A stretch of DNA of 64,000 nucleotides from Hymenopus coronatus (Eukaryota; Arthropoda; Insecta; Mantodea; Hymenopodidae): positions 403,953,632 to 404,017,631 of the forward strand of contig CM060900.1 in the NCBI GenBank assembly GCA_030762935.1, given 5' to 3'. The notes under the pieces were generated by a model. That model ran no database searches and had not been told where the DNA came from. It saw only the letters and a list, made by a program, of their open reading frames with translations. Of the stretch, positions 33,797-45,489 are shown one piece after another; within the stretch, counting starts at the first letter, position 1, and each line of letters begins with the position of its first letter. The translations under genes and the position numbers were made by a program.

Positions 33797-33849
33797 GCCA
33801 AGTTTTTACCTGGTTAGAAGCCTGAGAAGATTTTGAATTCAGTAAACTT

Positions 33850-34380
33850 ATTTACAATATGTTCAGTGATGTGTGTTTTAATACAAACACATTTGCACAG
33901 CTAGTTAAGCTGGGTAGGTGCAGACAATTTTCAGCATGGACTGTACTACATTCCAACAAGAACGGTATCTGAGAAGCATATGAAGCTGATGCACTAATTT
34001 CCTTGATTTCTGCTGCCACCTTACTTGGTAAGTAAACTCGCCCGAAAACTTTTACATTTACTTCCTCCATGGGTCAAGAATGCTGAATCCAGCAATAGTA
34101 CCAGCTTCTTCTCCTGGGGTAGCCTCTGGATGTGGTAGACGACATTATTTATCCTCTTCACCACAAGGTAAGGCCACTGCCATAGTTGCTGAAGCTTGGG
34201 ACAGCATCCCTTGGTCCAGATAGGGCAATACAGCCACACCAGATCACCTTGCTGGAAACCTTGGCTGTTGGTCTACCGGTCATAACTGGTCTTCATCCAA
34301 TTGCTCGCTACCTGCAAATTTTGACGGGCCACCTCGTGTATGTGTTGATTTGTTTTTTCACACAAGCTATGTGTAGGAGA
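33850..34380 (-). pseudogene. Gypsy integrase C-terminal fragment
   Basis: The minus-strand frame at 34239-34021 reads MWLYCPIWTKGCCPKLQQLW, PYLVVKRINNVVYHIQRLPQ, the GPY/F domain at the end of Gypsy integrases. The same domain lies in the deleted Gypsy at 11560-11700. It is flanked by unassigned Gypsy-like sequence. No LTR is attached. Confidence 0.7.
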
Positions 34381-34389
34381 GGAGTTGGA

Positions 34390-35748
34390 TAGGTAGAGTC
34401 AGACTGAAAAATTCAATACCATAGCCAGGATTTGAACCATGGACTACCAATTCTCTAATTATGTTCTTGCACAAAATATCTCACACTTTCAAGAAAATTT
34501 GCAAGGATACTTATTAATTTATGACCATCTAAACAAAACCAAGCTTTGTCCATAAATAAAATTAAGTGTCAATCAATAGTGATCATTAGCATTATCCAAT
34601 TGCAGAAATGAATTCTAGTCACATTACTGTGTGGCTGCAATTCTTTAAATACAGTTAGCGTGGCTGCAATTCTTTAAATACAGTTAGCTTAAAGGATTTT
34701 AATTTTTAAAGCTTAACAGCATTCCATGCCAAGGTTTACAAAATTGTGGATTCTTGTGCAAGCTTTCTCAGATATTTCTTTAGACTTCATTCTAACTTTT
34801 CTCTAATGCCATCAAGGTTTTCCTCTGTAAGAACACAACGATTCACTTTTGATTTCTTATCAAATATAGATCCTGTTTGCCTAAGTTCTGTTCAGAAGAT
34901 TATAAGCCATCTGAGTGAGGCACATGAACAGCGGGAAATCTATAAATCACCATCTCAATTATCAGCAAGGGTTTGTCACATAGGAATCAGAGATGAAGAT
35001 TTGTATGCTAAAGTATAGATGTTTTGGAATTAGAACAGGAATAACAAAATATAAAAGTGAAACATATGGTCTCTCAATAAATCAAATTCTGTAATGAACA
35101 AAATCCCTCTTATTTCAAATGATGTTACAAAGTGTCTATATTCCAATGCTGCAGTAAAATTTTATCTCTCATCTCAGGTGTACTCTGTAAAGTCGCTGTC
35201 TAAACTTACTCACTGTGGGCCCCATTTACCTCCATTTATAACTCCTGATTACATATCAAAAATTTTCCAGAGCTAAGGGTTTTTATTCCACATATATTGC
35301 ATCCAGGTGTCACAGTACAGGATTTTGAAAATTGCTACTAATGCAAATGTTAAATTTACACACACCTACAACAATGAAGTGGAACTGTGGAAAGCAAGCC
35401 ATTCATGTAAGTGCAACAATTCAGGGTGGTACTGTACAGGAATGTGCATTTGGGACATAGTCACAGTATGCATAGACTTGGTTGGCACATGAAGAGGGAA
35501 TAGAACTGACTAGAATGCTATGTTGCAAGTAATTGACCATAATATGACCATACCTCAAAACAAATGCTCTAAAGCATACCTCGTGTACTTTCATAGAAAT
35601 AGCAGGAAATAATTGAAGTTCCAATTTACTGTGATACATAAGGTTTACAAAACACAAAAAAAAATTAGTCTTCCCCTCTCCTCCCTCTCCCTCTCTCTCT
35701 CTCTTGCTCTTTCAGTAAAAAGCAGCAATAATTAATGACTTTCTGAAT
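34390..35748. other. Unassigned sequence with a 29-bp tandem duplication
   Basis: GTGGCTGCAATTC...TTAGC is repeated exactly, 34631-34659 and 34660-34688. Open frames at 34746-35018 and 35094-35276 have no similarity I can name. A (CT)n tract lies at 35676-35710, directly left of PLE4. Confidence 0.4.
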
Positions 35749-35818
35749 TGATTTGTTTAGTATTATAGCTTAGAAGTGGTTGCAAATATACAACTTCACT
35801 AAATTAGGTTAATTACCT

Positions 35819-35855
35819 CAGAACCAGTTTCAAGGAATTACTTCATCGTCAGCTG
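35819..35855 (-). ncRNA. Hammerhead-ribozyme-like motif, left copy of PLE4
   Basis: On the minus strand: stem I CAG/CTG, core CTGACGA, short stem II AAG/CTT, core GAAA, stem III ACTGGT, predicted cleavage after T. Core blocks are canonical but the helices are short. Confidence 0.45.
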
Positions 35856-36439
35856 CTTGCAGCTGGTTGCTCTCCTCTAATGGTTATATTTAACTCTTAG
35901 TCACCCAGGTGGTGGTTCAACAAATTTAGTGACCAGATTTTCGTGCATTGAGATGTCAAAAGTTTTATTAATCTTGGATGAAATTTCCAAAGAAATATTT
36001 TCTCCCAAATATTTAAATTGATAGGTTTTTGTGCCTGCCTAACAAGTGACTTCTTGGAAATGTACTCAATGAATTTTATATCCTCAAAAATCCTCTTTCT
36101 TTGATTTCGACCTGAAGAGGTTTAGATGCCTTTCTTAAAATCAATAGAAATTGGTTCTTAATTTTGTTGGGAAATATGCAAAAAAAAAAAACAAAAAAAA
36201 ACAAATGCATTGCAAAGGGCCGTGAAAAACAGAATAATAAAAATGGAAAAGAATCACCAATACAAAAGAATGAATAACCTTGATTTACGATTGAATGTTA
36301 TGCATTTAAAACTTTCAAAGCTCCTTGGGTTTGAAACTTGGGCATGATTAGTAAAAAACCTTGTTTGATCAACTTAACCTCCGAAACAATAAAAAGCACA
36401 ATGTGCTAAGGAACAAACTAATTCGCTTAAAGCAAAAGA

Positions 36440-38402
36440 AGAATAATGAAAAACATGAAAATGCGTGCACTTATCACAAGAAAACTTCTCAACATCAGAA
36501 ATAAATCTCTTAAATAAAGAGTTAAAGTCATGTGACAGCTACAGCACAACCATCGATGAACATGTCTTCGACATTGAAATTGCGATGACTAACTTGCAAA
36601 ATATGAGATGTGGACAATTAGAAACAAAGTGAACCTATTCTGCCAAAAATAAAAGATACATGCCACACCAACAACCCTTTTAGAAAAGTTACAAAAAGCC
36701 TAATTCAAAAGCAGTAAATAACATTCCAAAAAGTGGACAAAGCAACTAACTGGTAAATTTGGACACCCAAAATTACGTACAAAGAATGGGAAATCTTCTA
36801 AAGGCCACCCTAATAAAGAAGGACCCTTTAAACAAATGCATCCAATACACAATTAATGTAAGCATAGCAACTGTCCAATACAATCTTTGTGACAAAGATG
36901 TAAAAAGATTAAAAGTAGCTAACCCTTCAACCCCCAAAATGTAGTTCACCAAAAATTTACAAACCTGGAAATGAAATCATACCTATTATCTCATGTACTG
37001 AAGCCCCAATTTACAATCTGGCAAAATGACTAATTCACAAATTTCAATAATTCCCACAATTTCATTCTTTAGGCATCAGGAATTCATCTGAGTTAATTAC
37101 AAATATAAAGGACATTCAACATGAAAATAGGGATGCACTAGTGTCTTTTTATGTAATTTTTCCAAGCTACCTAAAGATAGAGTGCTAGAAGTGTTAAAAA
37201 ATTGGTTAACTGCCATCAACAGGTATCCAACAAAAATCAAAGAGCTGATTAACTTGACAAAACTAATCACTGAGCAAACTTTCTTTAGCTTTGGGGAAAA
37301 ATATTTTGAACAAAGCACAGGCCTAGTTATGGGAATTCCAATGTCCTTCTTGGTTGATTTATTTATGAGTGCTCTTGAGACAAGGATAGTGAAAGCCTTC
37401 CCTTGGTTATTCAAAACTTGGGTCAACTATGTTGATGTATTCACAATAGTCAATAGGAAACATGTACAAGATGCTCTGAAATTATTGAATTTGCAAGACA
37501 GCAACATTAAATTCATGGAAATAGAAGTAGATAATTAACTCCCCTACAGGACTTTAAAGTTGTGAAGAACAATAGCTTAACCTTTGGAATATATACAAAG
37601 AACACCTATACTGACAACTATATAAAAGACAATAATTACACCCCCCATTACAGAAAGTTGCGGTTTTTAACAGTTTGACCTACAGATTGGTTAACATTCC
37701 CCTTACTGAGGGGGAATACAACCTAGAATACCATGAAATCTTAAAAACATGGGAATAAATGGTTACAAAATTGAAATGGTGGATAGATTATTCAGAAAGT
37801 TCAAGCAACAAAAAATGATAAAAAACATTCACCTTCAAACCACAAAACCGAAATTTGGTGTTGAAAAAGGTCACTTTCCATCCATAGGCACACAAAAAAT
37901 CTCAGAAGATTTTCAAAGACAGCAACATAGCACTCATCCCCAAAAATAAATTCAACATAAAACTCCTCATAAAAGCAAATCAAAAGAAAAATTGTCAGCT
38001 CATAAAAAATCTGGGATTTATAGAATAGATGGCAGAGAATGTGATCAAATCTATATAGGTCAAACTAAACATATAAACAAGGTGTAAGGAATACATTAGA
38101 AACATTAAATCCAGGGAAGAAGAAAAATCAGCTGTTGTAGCACATTTTTGGACACAAGGACACAAAATTGTTAACATAGCATCACTTGTTAGGCAGGAAC
38201 AAATGCCCGCTGATTTAAACATTTGGGAGAAAATATTTCTTTGGAAATTTCATCCAAAATTAATGAACTTTGACATCCCAATGAACAAAATTCTGATCTC
38301 TAAATTCATAGAACCACCGTCAGAGGAACTAAGAGACAAATGTAATCATCAGAGGAGAGCCAACCATTTGCAATCAGCAGATGATGAAGAAATGTTTTCT
38401 TG
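36440..38402 (+). pseudogene. PLE4 reverse transcriptase and GIY-YIG endonuclease, degraded
   Basis: The longest frame (37182-37538) reads EQTFFSFGEKYFEQSTGLVM and GIPMSFLVDLFMSALETRIV (RT block B region), then WVNYVDVFTIVN where the family has Y-I/V-D-D, so the second catalytic Asp is Val. The endonuclease part reads SGIYRIDGRECDQIYIGQTK-like sequence near 38007-38070 in broken frames and AVVAHFWTQGHKIVN near 38135. It ends with the frame 38203-38403 (LNIWEKIFLWKFHPKLMNFD). It cannot be active. Confidence 0.75.
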
Positions 38403-38414
38403 AAACTAGTTCTG
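38375..38414 (+). ncRNA. Hammerhead-ribozyme-like motif, main copy of PLE4
   Basis: Stem I CAG/CTG, core CAGATGA (one change from CTGANGA), stem II AAGAAA/TTTCTT, core GAAA, self-complementary stem III ACTAGT, predicted cleavage after T. The core substitution at U4 would be expected to abolish cleavage. Confidence 0.4.
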
Positions 38415-39179
38415 GGGTAATTAACCTAATTTAGAGAAATTTTATACTTGCAACCACTTCTAAACTTTAGTATGTCTTTCGATTCAAAAATTATGATTTG
38501 TTTGGCTTCATATAACTGAATTTTTCACATGTTTCACCATTAATTGATGGTATATTTAGCAATTAGTTGGTAGATAAGGGTTTCTGGTACTATGCAGTAT
38601 TCCTTCGAAAACATCTGGTGGAGAGTTAATACACTTCAGTATTGCATTGTCTTCTCTAGGGATGTCAAACTTCATTCAATGAGTTTCAAATTTTTTCATT
38701 TACATTTTATTCTGTGTGTTTAGTTCTGTTTTCCCATTTACTGCTTTGAAAAGTTGTTTGTGTGTTCATTTCACATACTGTTTTTACCAAAAATGAACTG
38801 CAGTATAATGAGCTTTCTGTTTACTATTTGACTTATAGGGGAAAAAATAGTTTGTGCTAGAAAATGAACCAAGTACCATGTCATTATTTTAGGATTAAAC
38901 AACTATTAAACAAAATGCCAAACTAAGGTTTTAAATCAACAGAAAAATTTGTTACTTGAAGAACTACTAACAGTGAACAATTTCAACTCAAGGCCATACA
39001 AACATGGAATAATCAATTATCTAGCTCACAGACTTCTAAATACCCCCAAAAATAACAACAGAAAAATGAAAAACAACAGGAATACAAAGAATTCACTGAT
39101 TTATTAAAGTAGCATAAGAAAGTAGCTTTAGGAAACAATTAGTCCTAATAAAAAGTAGACATGTTCAACAAACAGAAGT

Positions 39180-39720
39180 AAAGCAAACCACCACACTACC
39201 CTAGATAGAGGGGAAACAAATTTTAAGAATTCACAATTCACCATAGGATACCTTAAAAATTTCAAAGAACTTATCATCCCTGTAGCACCCAGGAATAGGA
39301 CTACATAAATGACCTTCTTGGACAATTTAAAACAAACAAATGTACCTCCAGGGAAGAAAAAAGGCATTTATAAAGTAACTCCAAAGTGTGCAACAGGAAA
39401 ACAAAAGGTAAAATAGGAAAAAGACTAAAGAAACTTTTCTGAAACATAAACAAAAACTAGACAGGTTCACAAAGGCAGCAAATTTTTGGCACAAACACCC
39501 ATGCAATTAAGGGAAAAAACACATATTTTCAAAACAAAATATATGGAAGAAAATTTACATGAGTTTACCTAATGAACTTTGACATTCCTGCAGAAGATAA
39601 AATGATAGCAAAATTTGTAAAACCCCTACAAGATCTCTACCAAAGGACTGCCATGGATAGCCCCAAAAACTCTTGTCAGCTGACTTCTTGCTAGATGTAC
39701 TACTGACGGTGAAATGTATT
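39180..39720 (+). pseudogene. Degraded Penelope-like endonuclease fragment
   Basis: Broken plus-strand reading: KKGIYKVTPKCATGKQK near 39355, AANFWHKHPCN near 39475, and LMNFDIPAEDKMIAKFVKP-like sequence near 39580, which parallels the end of PLE4 (LMNFDIPMNKILISKFIEP). No ends or duplication identified. Confidence 0.55.
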
Positions 39721-39889
39721 GAAGAAAAATTAAGTGAAGTGAAGCTTAACAATGATAAAATCAACTTTAAAAGGTAATGATTATTGCATTGCTTCATAGT
39801 GTTAGTTCCAAACAATTGATGTAAACTCCATAATTGCAAACTTCCTAAAGCTGAAACCTATAAAGGTTTCCCTTATTCCGCAAAATGTA

Positions 39890-40310
39890 ATAATTCTGCA
39901 CGACATGAAATTTAGGAACTGTAGAATATTCAAAATTATGTGCGAAATAATTGGGAATTATATTTTATAAGAAACTTTGAAGACTTATTAGTACTGTTTT
40001 CTGTCACACATATTGAAATACTTCCTGGTGTCACAATAAAGCAAATAACTGCACTTTCTAAGCAATGTACAGAATTCTAGTCCATATTTTATACATTACT
40101 AAATGTTTGTCCCAATTTTGTGCTCATTGACTGCTACTGGTTATTACTAGAGACTTAAAAAAAAAAAAAAAGTATGCATACACTGCATTTTGTTGCACCC
40201 CAGTGAAGGAGGAATTTATAGTATGTGATTCTAGCCTTCATGAAGTTCTGGCCTATCATAACACTGCATATTTTAAGTACAGTACATCTGGGTGTTTTTG
40301 GAAGTTAGCA
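39890..40310 (-). repeat. Unidentified coding-like repeat, copy 2
   Basis: Similar to 20305-20780. It shares ACAATAAA-centred blocks, TCTAGTCCATAT and TGCATTTTGTTGCA...CAGTGAAG with copy 1. The minus-strand reading YCDTRKYFNMCDRKQY, VFKVSY follows copy 1 but has stops. Confidence 0.45.
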
Positions 40311-40319
40311 AAAAGTCTT

Positions 40320-41701
40320 ACATTACTATCATAAAAATATTACAACATAATGCAATAGAAATTACTGTTTTGTCATGTCAGTGGTGGAAATATGCAACAT
40401 TTTTAATGAGCTCCAAAAAAATGTAAAAAAATATATAAAAATGAATCTCTTGTAAAGTTGTGAAAAGCTTCTACTCCATACTTTTTAAGTGCGCTCCATA
40501 AAAGTTGGTAATTGCGAGACTCTTAGCACTCACAAAGCTAAAAAATTGCAAAGCATACAATTTCAATGAAAGAATGAGTTCTCCAGTAAAAGAAATTTAC
40601 TAATGATAAGATCAATGAAATTTGGTAAAAAAAATGTAAACATTTTCAATATTTTGTTTTTTGCCTTTTTATTATACTTAGGATTTGTACTTTCATGCTA
40701 AACAAACGGTTTTTCAATGTGAAGAATTTTAAACACATAAATAGCTATTTACTTGCTTTTGTACCATTTAGGTGAAGCACTGAACTCACTCCACAATTCT
40801 CAGTTCCTTTCCTTTCAGCATTTTCCACTTTTCAAAATCCTCCATGCCACAGTTATCAGCTTGATATTTTCAGGAAAGCTTCAGGAATTATGGATTTAAA
40901 AATTATAGTGCATCAGTTTTAGAATATGAAACAGTTTAGCTGAAATTAATTATTTTTCATAATTCAAGTTGAAAAAATTGAAAAATTGAATAAGGTGTGA
41001 GCATTTGCTTTATCTTAAACTAATTAAAATTAAGAAATACTTGCACAACAATTTCTTTATATTTGTACAATAAGCTCAAATTAAAAATTTGGGTGCAACA
41101 TGATAAAACTGCACAATCAAAGCAGCATGTCATACTACTATATCAAAAAGTGATTATGAATAACAAACAATATTTTAACAGTAGCTTAAAATAGCTTGTT
41201 AAACTTTTGTGTGCTCAAATTGCAAACTTGGAAGTGCTATGATAAATAGCAAAATCCAAGGAACTTTTCAAGTTACCATATCAAAAAGAGGTTAATTATG
41301 AATAAAAAATTAATATCTCGATAATGTTTTGACAAAGTTTGTCAAGCTTGTTAACAATAGCTAGCCATGTTTTGAGTGCACTATGTTTTATGCCCTGAGT
41401 ATATAGTACCTGCCTAAGAAGTTGCAGCAATCAGAAGAAAACTGCTTTTTTTGTTTTCACAGATGCATTGCCTTAAGCTTAATAAAAGTGTGCTTTATTT
41501 TTTATTAATTTTTAAAGAAAAATGTTAGACTGTCAGTATTTTATAACAATATAATAGGTCTATTCTTTACATATGTATTATGTAGTAAAACTCTCTTTAT
41601 ACACTTCTGTTAATTGTTATACTGTTTACTATACCGTTCAACCGCACCACACACCCCACCACCCACACACACACATTCTTTGGATGCTTCTTACACACAG
41701 T
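40320..41701. other. Unassigned AT-rich sequence
   Basis: No gene recognised. Weak internal repetition at 41090-41390 (ATATCAAAAAG...GATTATGAATAA patterns about 140 bp apart). It ends at the SINE target duplication. Confidence 0.35.
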
Positions 41702-41719
41702 TTTACACCATATTACTTA

Positions 41720-42067
41720 CTTACTCCATGGCACGACAGCTCACGGGGAACCTTGGCCTACCGCCCGACCGCTGCGTCCCCCATCTCAGTCCACTACAGA
41801 CGTCATGGATGGGGTGCAGTATTGGAGGGTGAGACATGGTCAGTGCCTCGAGTCCCTCCCGGCCGGTTAATGCGGTCCTCATGACCTGGAGCCGCTACTT
41901 CTCCATCAAGTAGCTCCTCAATTGGCCCCCCAGGGACCTTACGAGGCTGAGTGCACCCCGGGCCAGGTCTCCCAGCGGGGGAAAAATCCCCACGCCGGTA
42001 CTGGGGATCGAACCCAGGTCTCCCGCTTGGTAAGCAGCTGCGCTACCACCGCGCTAAGGAGACGACC
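41720..42067 (-). repeat. tRNA-derived SINE, copy 1
   Basis: A GC-rich element of about 348 bp. On the minus strand it starts GGTCGTCTCCTTAGCGCGGT (box A region TTAGCGCGGTGGTAGC) with box B GGTTCGATCCCC, so an RNA polymerase III promoter is present. It ends TGTCGTGCCATGGAG and a short GTAA repeat. It is flanked by an 18-bp perfect duplication TTTACACCATATTACTTA (41702-41719 and 42068-42085). Its long open frames are by-products of high GC. Confidence 0.9.
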
Positions 42068-42839
42068 TTTACACCATATTACTTAACTAATATTTCAAAC
42101 CTCATTTGCAGGATATATTTTTCCTTTTTTTTTGTTCTCAAATGGGTAAATCTAGAAGAATGTGTTTTATGCTTGAAGAAATGTTTTCATGAGAGTAACT
42201 ATTTTGACAAAACTTTCAAAATCCATTTTTCAGCAACTTTGAAAGTATATATAATATTATCCCTTTTTAAAAGTTAATGACATGACTGCCCAACCATTAA
42301 CATAATTTATATGAAAGTCAACTCTAATTTTTTTAAAACGCCAAATCTTATTTTATGGCTCTTGTAACATTAAAATTAACATTTTGCTGATTAAAGATAA
42401 TTATACCACACTTACCTTTACTTTAGAGCACCAAATACATGCAAGGCCCCTCATTCTTTCTTCTCTTAACAGTTCAAAAGCAGTGCTAATATCTGAAATA
42501 AGATATATAGTACGTATGTTTTTTATTTCTTTTTATTTATTAATGAAAACACCTTAATGCGCAAAGCTCAATTTAAGGAGCTCTATACAAATTGAGATGT
42601 GATATTAATAAATCACAAAACATACATAATTACATAACACAGAAATTACCATAAAAAGTAAATAGTGATACCAAAAATTGTTGAAAAGGCAAGTACAAAA
42701 CAGAAACACATATAACACCTTCCCAAATTTAATAATAATGATTATGACAATAAAAACTGTTAACGTTACCATTACCATTATTAACAGAAGCATTAGCAGC
42801 AAGGTCTCTTATCTATTTTGACAAAATATTTATTAAAAT

Positions 42840-43185
42840 GGTCGTCTCCTTAGCGCGGTGGTAGCACAGCTGCTTACCAAGCGGGAGACCTGGGTTTGAT
42901 CCCCAGTACCGGCGTGGGGATTTTTCCCCCACTGGGAGACCTGGCCCGGGGTGCACTCAGCCTCGTAAGGTCCCTGGGGGGGCCAATTGAGGAGCTACTT
43001 GATGGAGAAGTAGCGGCTCCAGGTCATGAGGACCGTATTAACCGGCCGGGAGGGACTCGAGGTGCTGACCACGTCTCACCCTCCAATACTGCACCCCATC
43101 CATGATGTCTGTAGTAGACCGAGATGGGGGACGCAGCGGCCAAGCGGTAGGCCAAGGTTCCCCGTGAGCTGTCGTGCCATAGAGT
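42840..43185 (+). repeat. tRNA-derived SINE, copy 2, inverted relative to copy 1
   Basis: About 346 bp, roughly 95% identical by eye to copy 1. Box A TTAGCGCGGTGGTAGC and box B GGTTTGATCCCC (C to T at one B-box position). It is flanked by a 13-bp duplication TATTTATTAAAAT (42827-42839 and 43186-43198). Different duplications show two independent insertions. The tRNA-like head has a plausible seven-base anticodon loop TTACCAA. The body includes CCGGCCGGGAGGGACTCGAG. Confidence 0.9.
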
Positions 43186-43599
43186 TATTTATTAAAATCA
43201 ACGAGTATTTTGTTAAATTCTACATTGATGCCACCAGCATTCAAGCTATCAATTTTATACTTTTACTGTCATTGAAAGTAATTTTTAAAAGTGCATTAAT
43301 CTTTATTCTTGAAATTCTTTGTTGCACATTTTCATAATATTTGGCTTCCAATTTTCGTCTCTCAGTGGTAATGATATTTCTAACCACATTATATTCATTT
43401 AAAATATGACTGTTTTCAAGGAATCTACCTTATTTGATGTATTCTAAGAATTTATCATAACAAATCTGAAAAATCTGGCATAAAATGACTTAATAAAATA
43501 ATAATTTCATTTAAAATAATCTGCTTTATGATAATAATTGTGATAATTATTGTTATTATTAGTCTTAGTATTATTATTAAGACTGCTTTATCCTTTAGA

Positions 43600-45000
43600 G
43601 ATTTAAAAATGATCAATGTTAAAACACTATAACCACCAATTCCTTAATTTATATTATGTACACTATATTTAATAGATTGTTGGCTAACTAGAAAATTAAT
43701 TAATGTACCTAATTTCTGTGTAATCTTGTAGAGTATTTGGTGTTACAAGCATATTAATCTGTATGATTCATAAAGAGATTTATATTCTCTGTTGCATATA
43801 GCACTTTTGTCTAAAATGTTAACGATGTAATCAATGCTCCTTTGGTTAGGTTGCTTAATACATTTTAAAATGAATGGAGAAATGTTTGATTGTTGCTAGC
43901 TCTTGGACTGTAAACTCCAATAATGGTAAAATTACCAAAATTGAGTTTGATTTGCACTACTAATATAAGTGCTATGTATTATGATCATCAGTTTCAATGG
44001 AGAGGATACATTTAGAATATAAAATACAATTTGTATAAATTGAAACTCCACCTCCAGCTTTTGTTAACCTATGAAAACAGTATGCTGTAAAATTGCTTAG
44101 GCTACAATATTCACATTCTAAGGACTATAGTTCAATCAATAATATAATGCCAATGCTACCTATTTTATAAATTAAAATTCATTTTCCTTCTAGTTTGTTT
44201 CTGACATGCTGAGTATTTATGCAAAAATTGTTGTGACCAGTCTTTTTGAGATTTGCGAGTACTATTCTATAAATCATGGCTATATTCCCTTAGGTTAAAC
44301 AAAGGACTTTCACAAATCATATTTTTGCATTCATTGTCAAGTTAAATATCGTGAACCATAACCTAATCTTCACATAAGTGATTTATATATCAGCTTCACT
44401 TCTTTATGAGAGAGTTTTCAGTTTCACGAACAACTATTTTGCAGTCCTGGGTCCAAACAAATTTAAATTCTGGTTTCAGCTCTTTTGCCTTCTGTAGCAG
44501 CACTTTATTCCTTGGTGTAAAATGCTCATTAATGTAGATTTTCCAGCTTGTACCATGAAACTCCATATCTAAAACTCCTAGAATTATATTAAAGTTCTCT
44601 GTGACCTTTTTTAGCTTGCAGCACCTTCTGTTTTTCCCACTACTGGAGAACCTAATAACTATTGATCGTGGCATCTCAGGTTTACATGTTAGAAGTCTAT
44701 GGGCCACATCTATGTGACTTTTCTCTATCTACACGTTTAATGATTCATCAAGAGTTTTAACATCATAAACGTCTTCATGTTGCAGTTCCGGAATTTCATG
44801 ACCCTTTAAGTTATTTTTTCTAGTTTATTGTTTCATTTCAACTTCCACTACACCTTCGTTCTTATCTTCTCTTTACCTTTCAATAAATTCCCCCATTTCC
44901 TGTTTTATTGCCTCACATTCTGCATTGATAAATCTCACGGATTCCTTTTTGTTTTTTTCTCTCTTTAGAAATTTCATGTACCTGTAGCATTAATTTATGA
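43600..45000 (-). mobile_element. LINE F fragment, ORF1 end and start of endonuclease
   Basis: The minus-strand frame 44707-44396 (103 aa) reads PRSIVIRFSSSGKNRR and INEHFTPRNKVLLQKAKELK, EFKFVWTQDCKIVVRE. This is the C-terminal domain of a common insect LINE ORF1 type that resembles the baculovirus FP protein fold and probably binds nucleic acid. Upstream (44720-45000) is Glu/Lys-rich, coiled-coil-like sequence. Downstream (44090-43700) degraded endonuclease pieces such as LTKAGGGVSIYTNC and NSNLVIL-like blocks occur. RT is absent. Confidence 0.65.
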
Positions 45001-45489
45001 TTTTCAAGTCATGTCATCTAATTTTGGTGATAATTCTGCTTTTAACTGAAAAATCCATTTCTTATCCTTACCTTTTCCACTGGAAATGTACTTTCCTTTG
45101 AAAACTTTGATGCATTCAAGATGAAATAACCTTGTACATTCATCTACATACCTCTACATCTCAACAGTCATGACCTACATGGATTGAATCTATTCAGCTC
45201 TCAGCAATTTATGAATGTAAACTGCACTGGCAATGAAAGGGTTAATATATGCATTTTAAAAAGGCACCAAGCAATGTTAATAAGTATCTTAACCTCTTGT
45301 TTGCTAACATTATGTTAAAAGATTTAGTACAATGCTACAATTCTTGTTTATCATTAGACTTTTACAGCAAATATTATTAACAAAGGTCTCCGAATAAATC
45401 TTTATGACATGTAGCACAACAAGTCAAGTGTTTCAAAAATCTCAGTACATAGGTCCACAAAACTGTAGAAATTAAAACCATACAGTGAC

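Larger units (their letters stand above)
31662..33839 (-). mobile_element. PLE2, Penelope-like element with inverted terminal copies
   Basis: The main copy is on the minus strand (31697 to about 33300) and carries the C-terminal half of RT and the GIY-YIG nuclease. A plus-strand, shorter copy of the 3' part (about 33270-33839) lies head to head with it. The ends mirror each other: AATTCAAAATCTTCT at 31697 and its complement ending at 33839. A possible 13-bp duplication with two mismatches is TTCAGTCCACTTA (31651) and TTCAGTAAACTTA (33838). About 34 bp of tail lies between the left one and the repeat. Confidence 0.8.
35759..38493 (+). mobile_element. PLE4, Penelope-like element with inverted left copy
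   Basis: Flanked by a 10-bp duplication TGATTTGTTT (35749-35758 and 38494-38503). The main copy is plus strand, from about 36400 to 38470, with degraded RT and endonuclease. The left arm (35762 to about 36075) is an inverted copy of the last 300 bp, matching TAGAAGTGGTTGCAA and CTTTGGAAATTTCATCCAA in reverse. The tail (about 38471-38493) is only on the right. A-rich run at 36179-36200. Confidence 0.78.

Noticed and set aside
34746..35492. Three consecutive plus-strand frames of 60-90 codons
   Set aside because: No recognisable motif, no splice-site pattern joining them and no second copy; left as unassigned.
41573..42277. Several overlapping open frames of 70-110 codons
   Set aside because: They coincide with the GC-rich SINE and exist because of its low stop-codon density; no protein motif is present.
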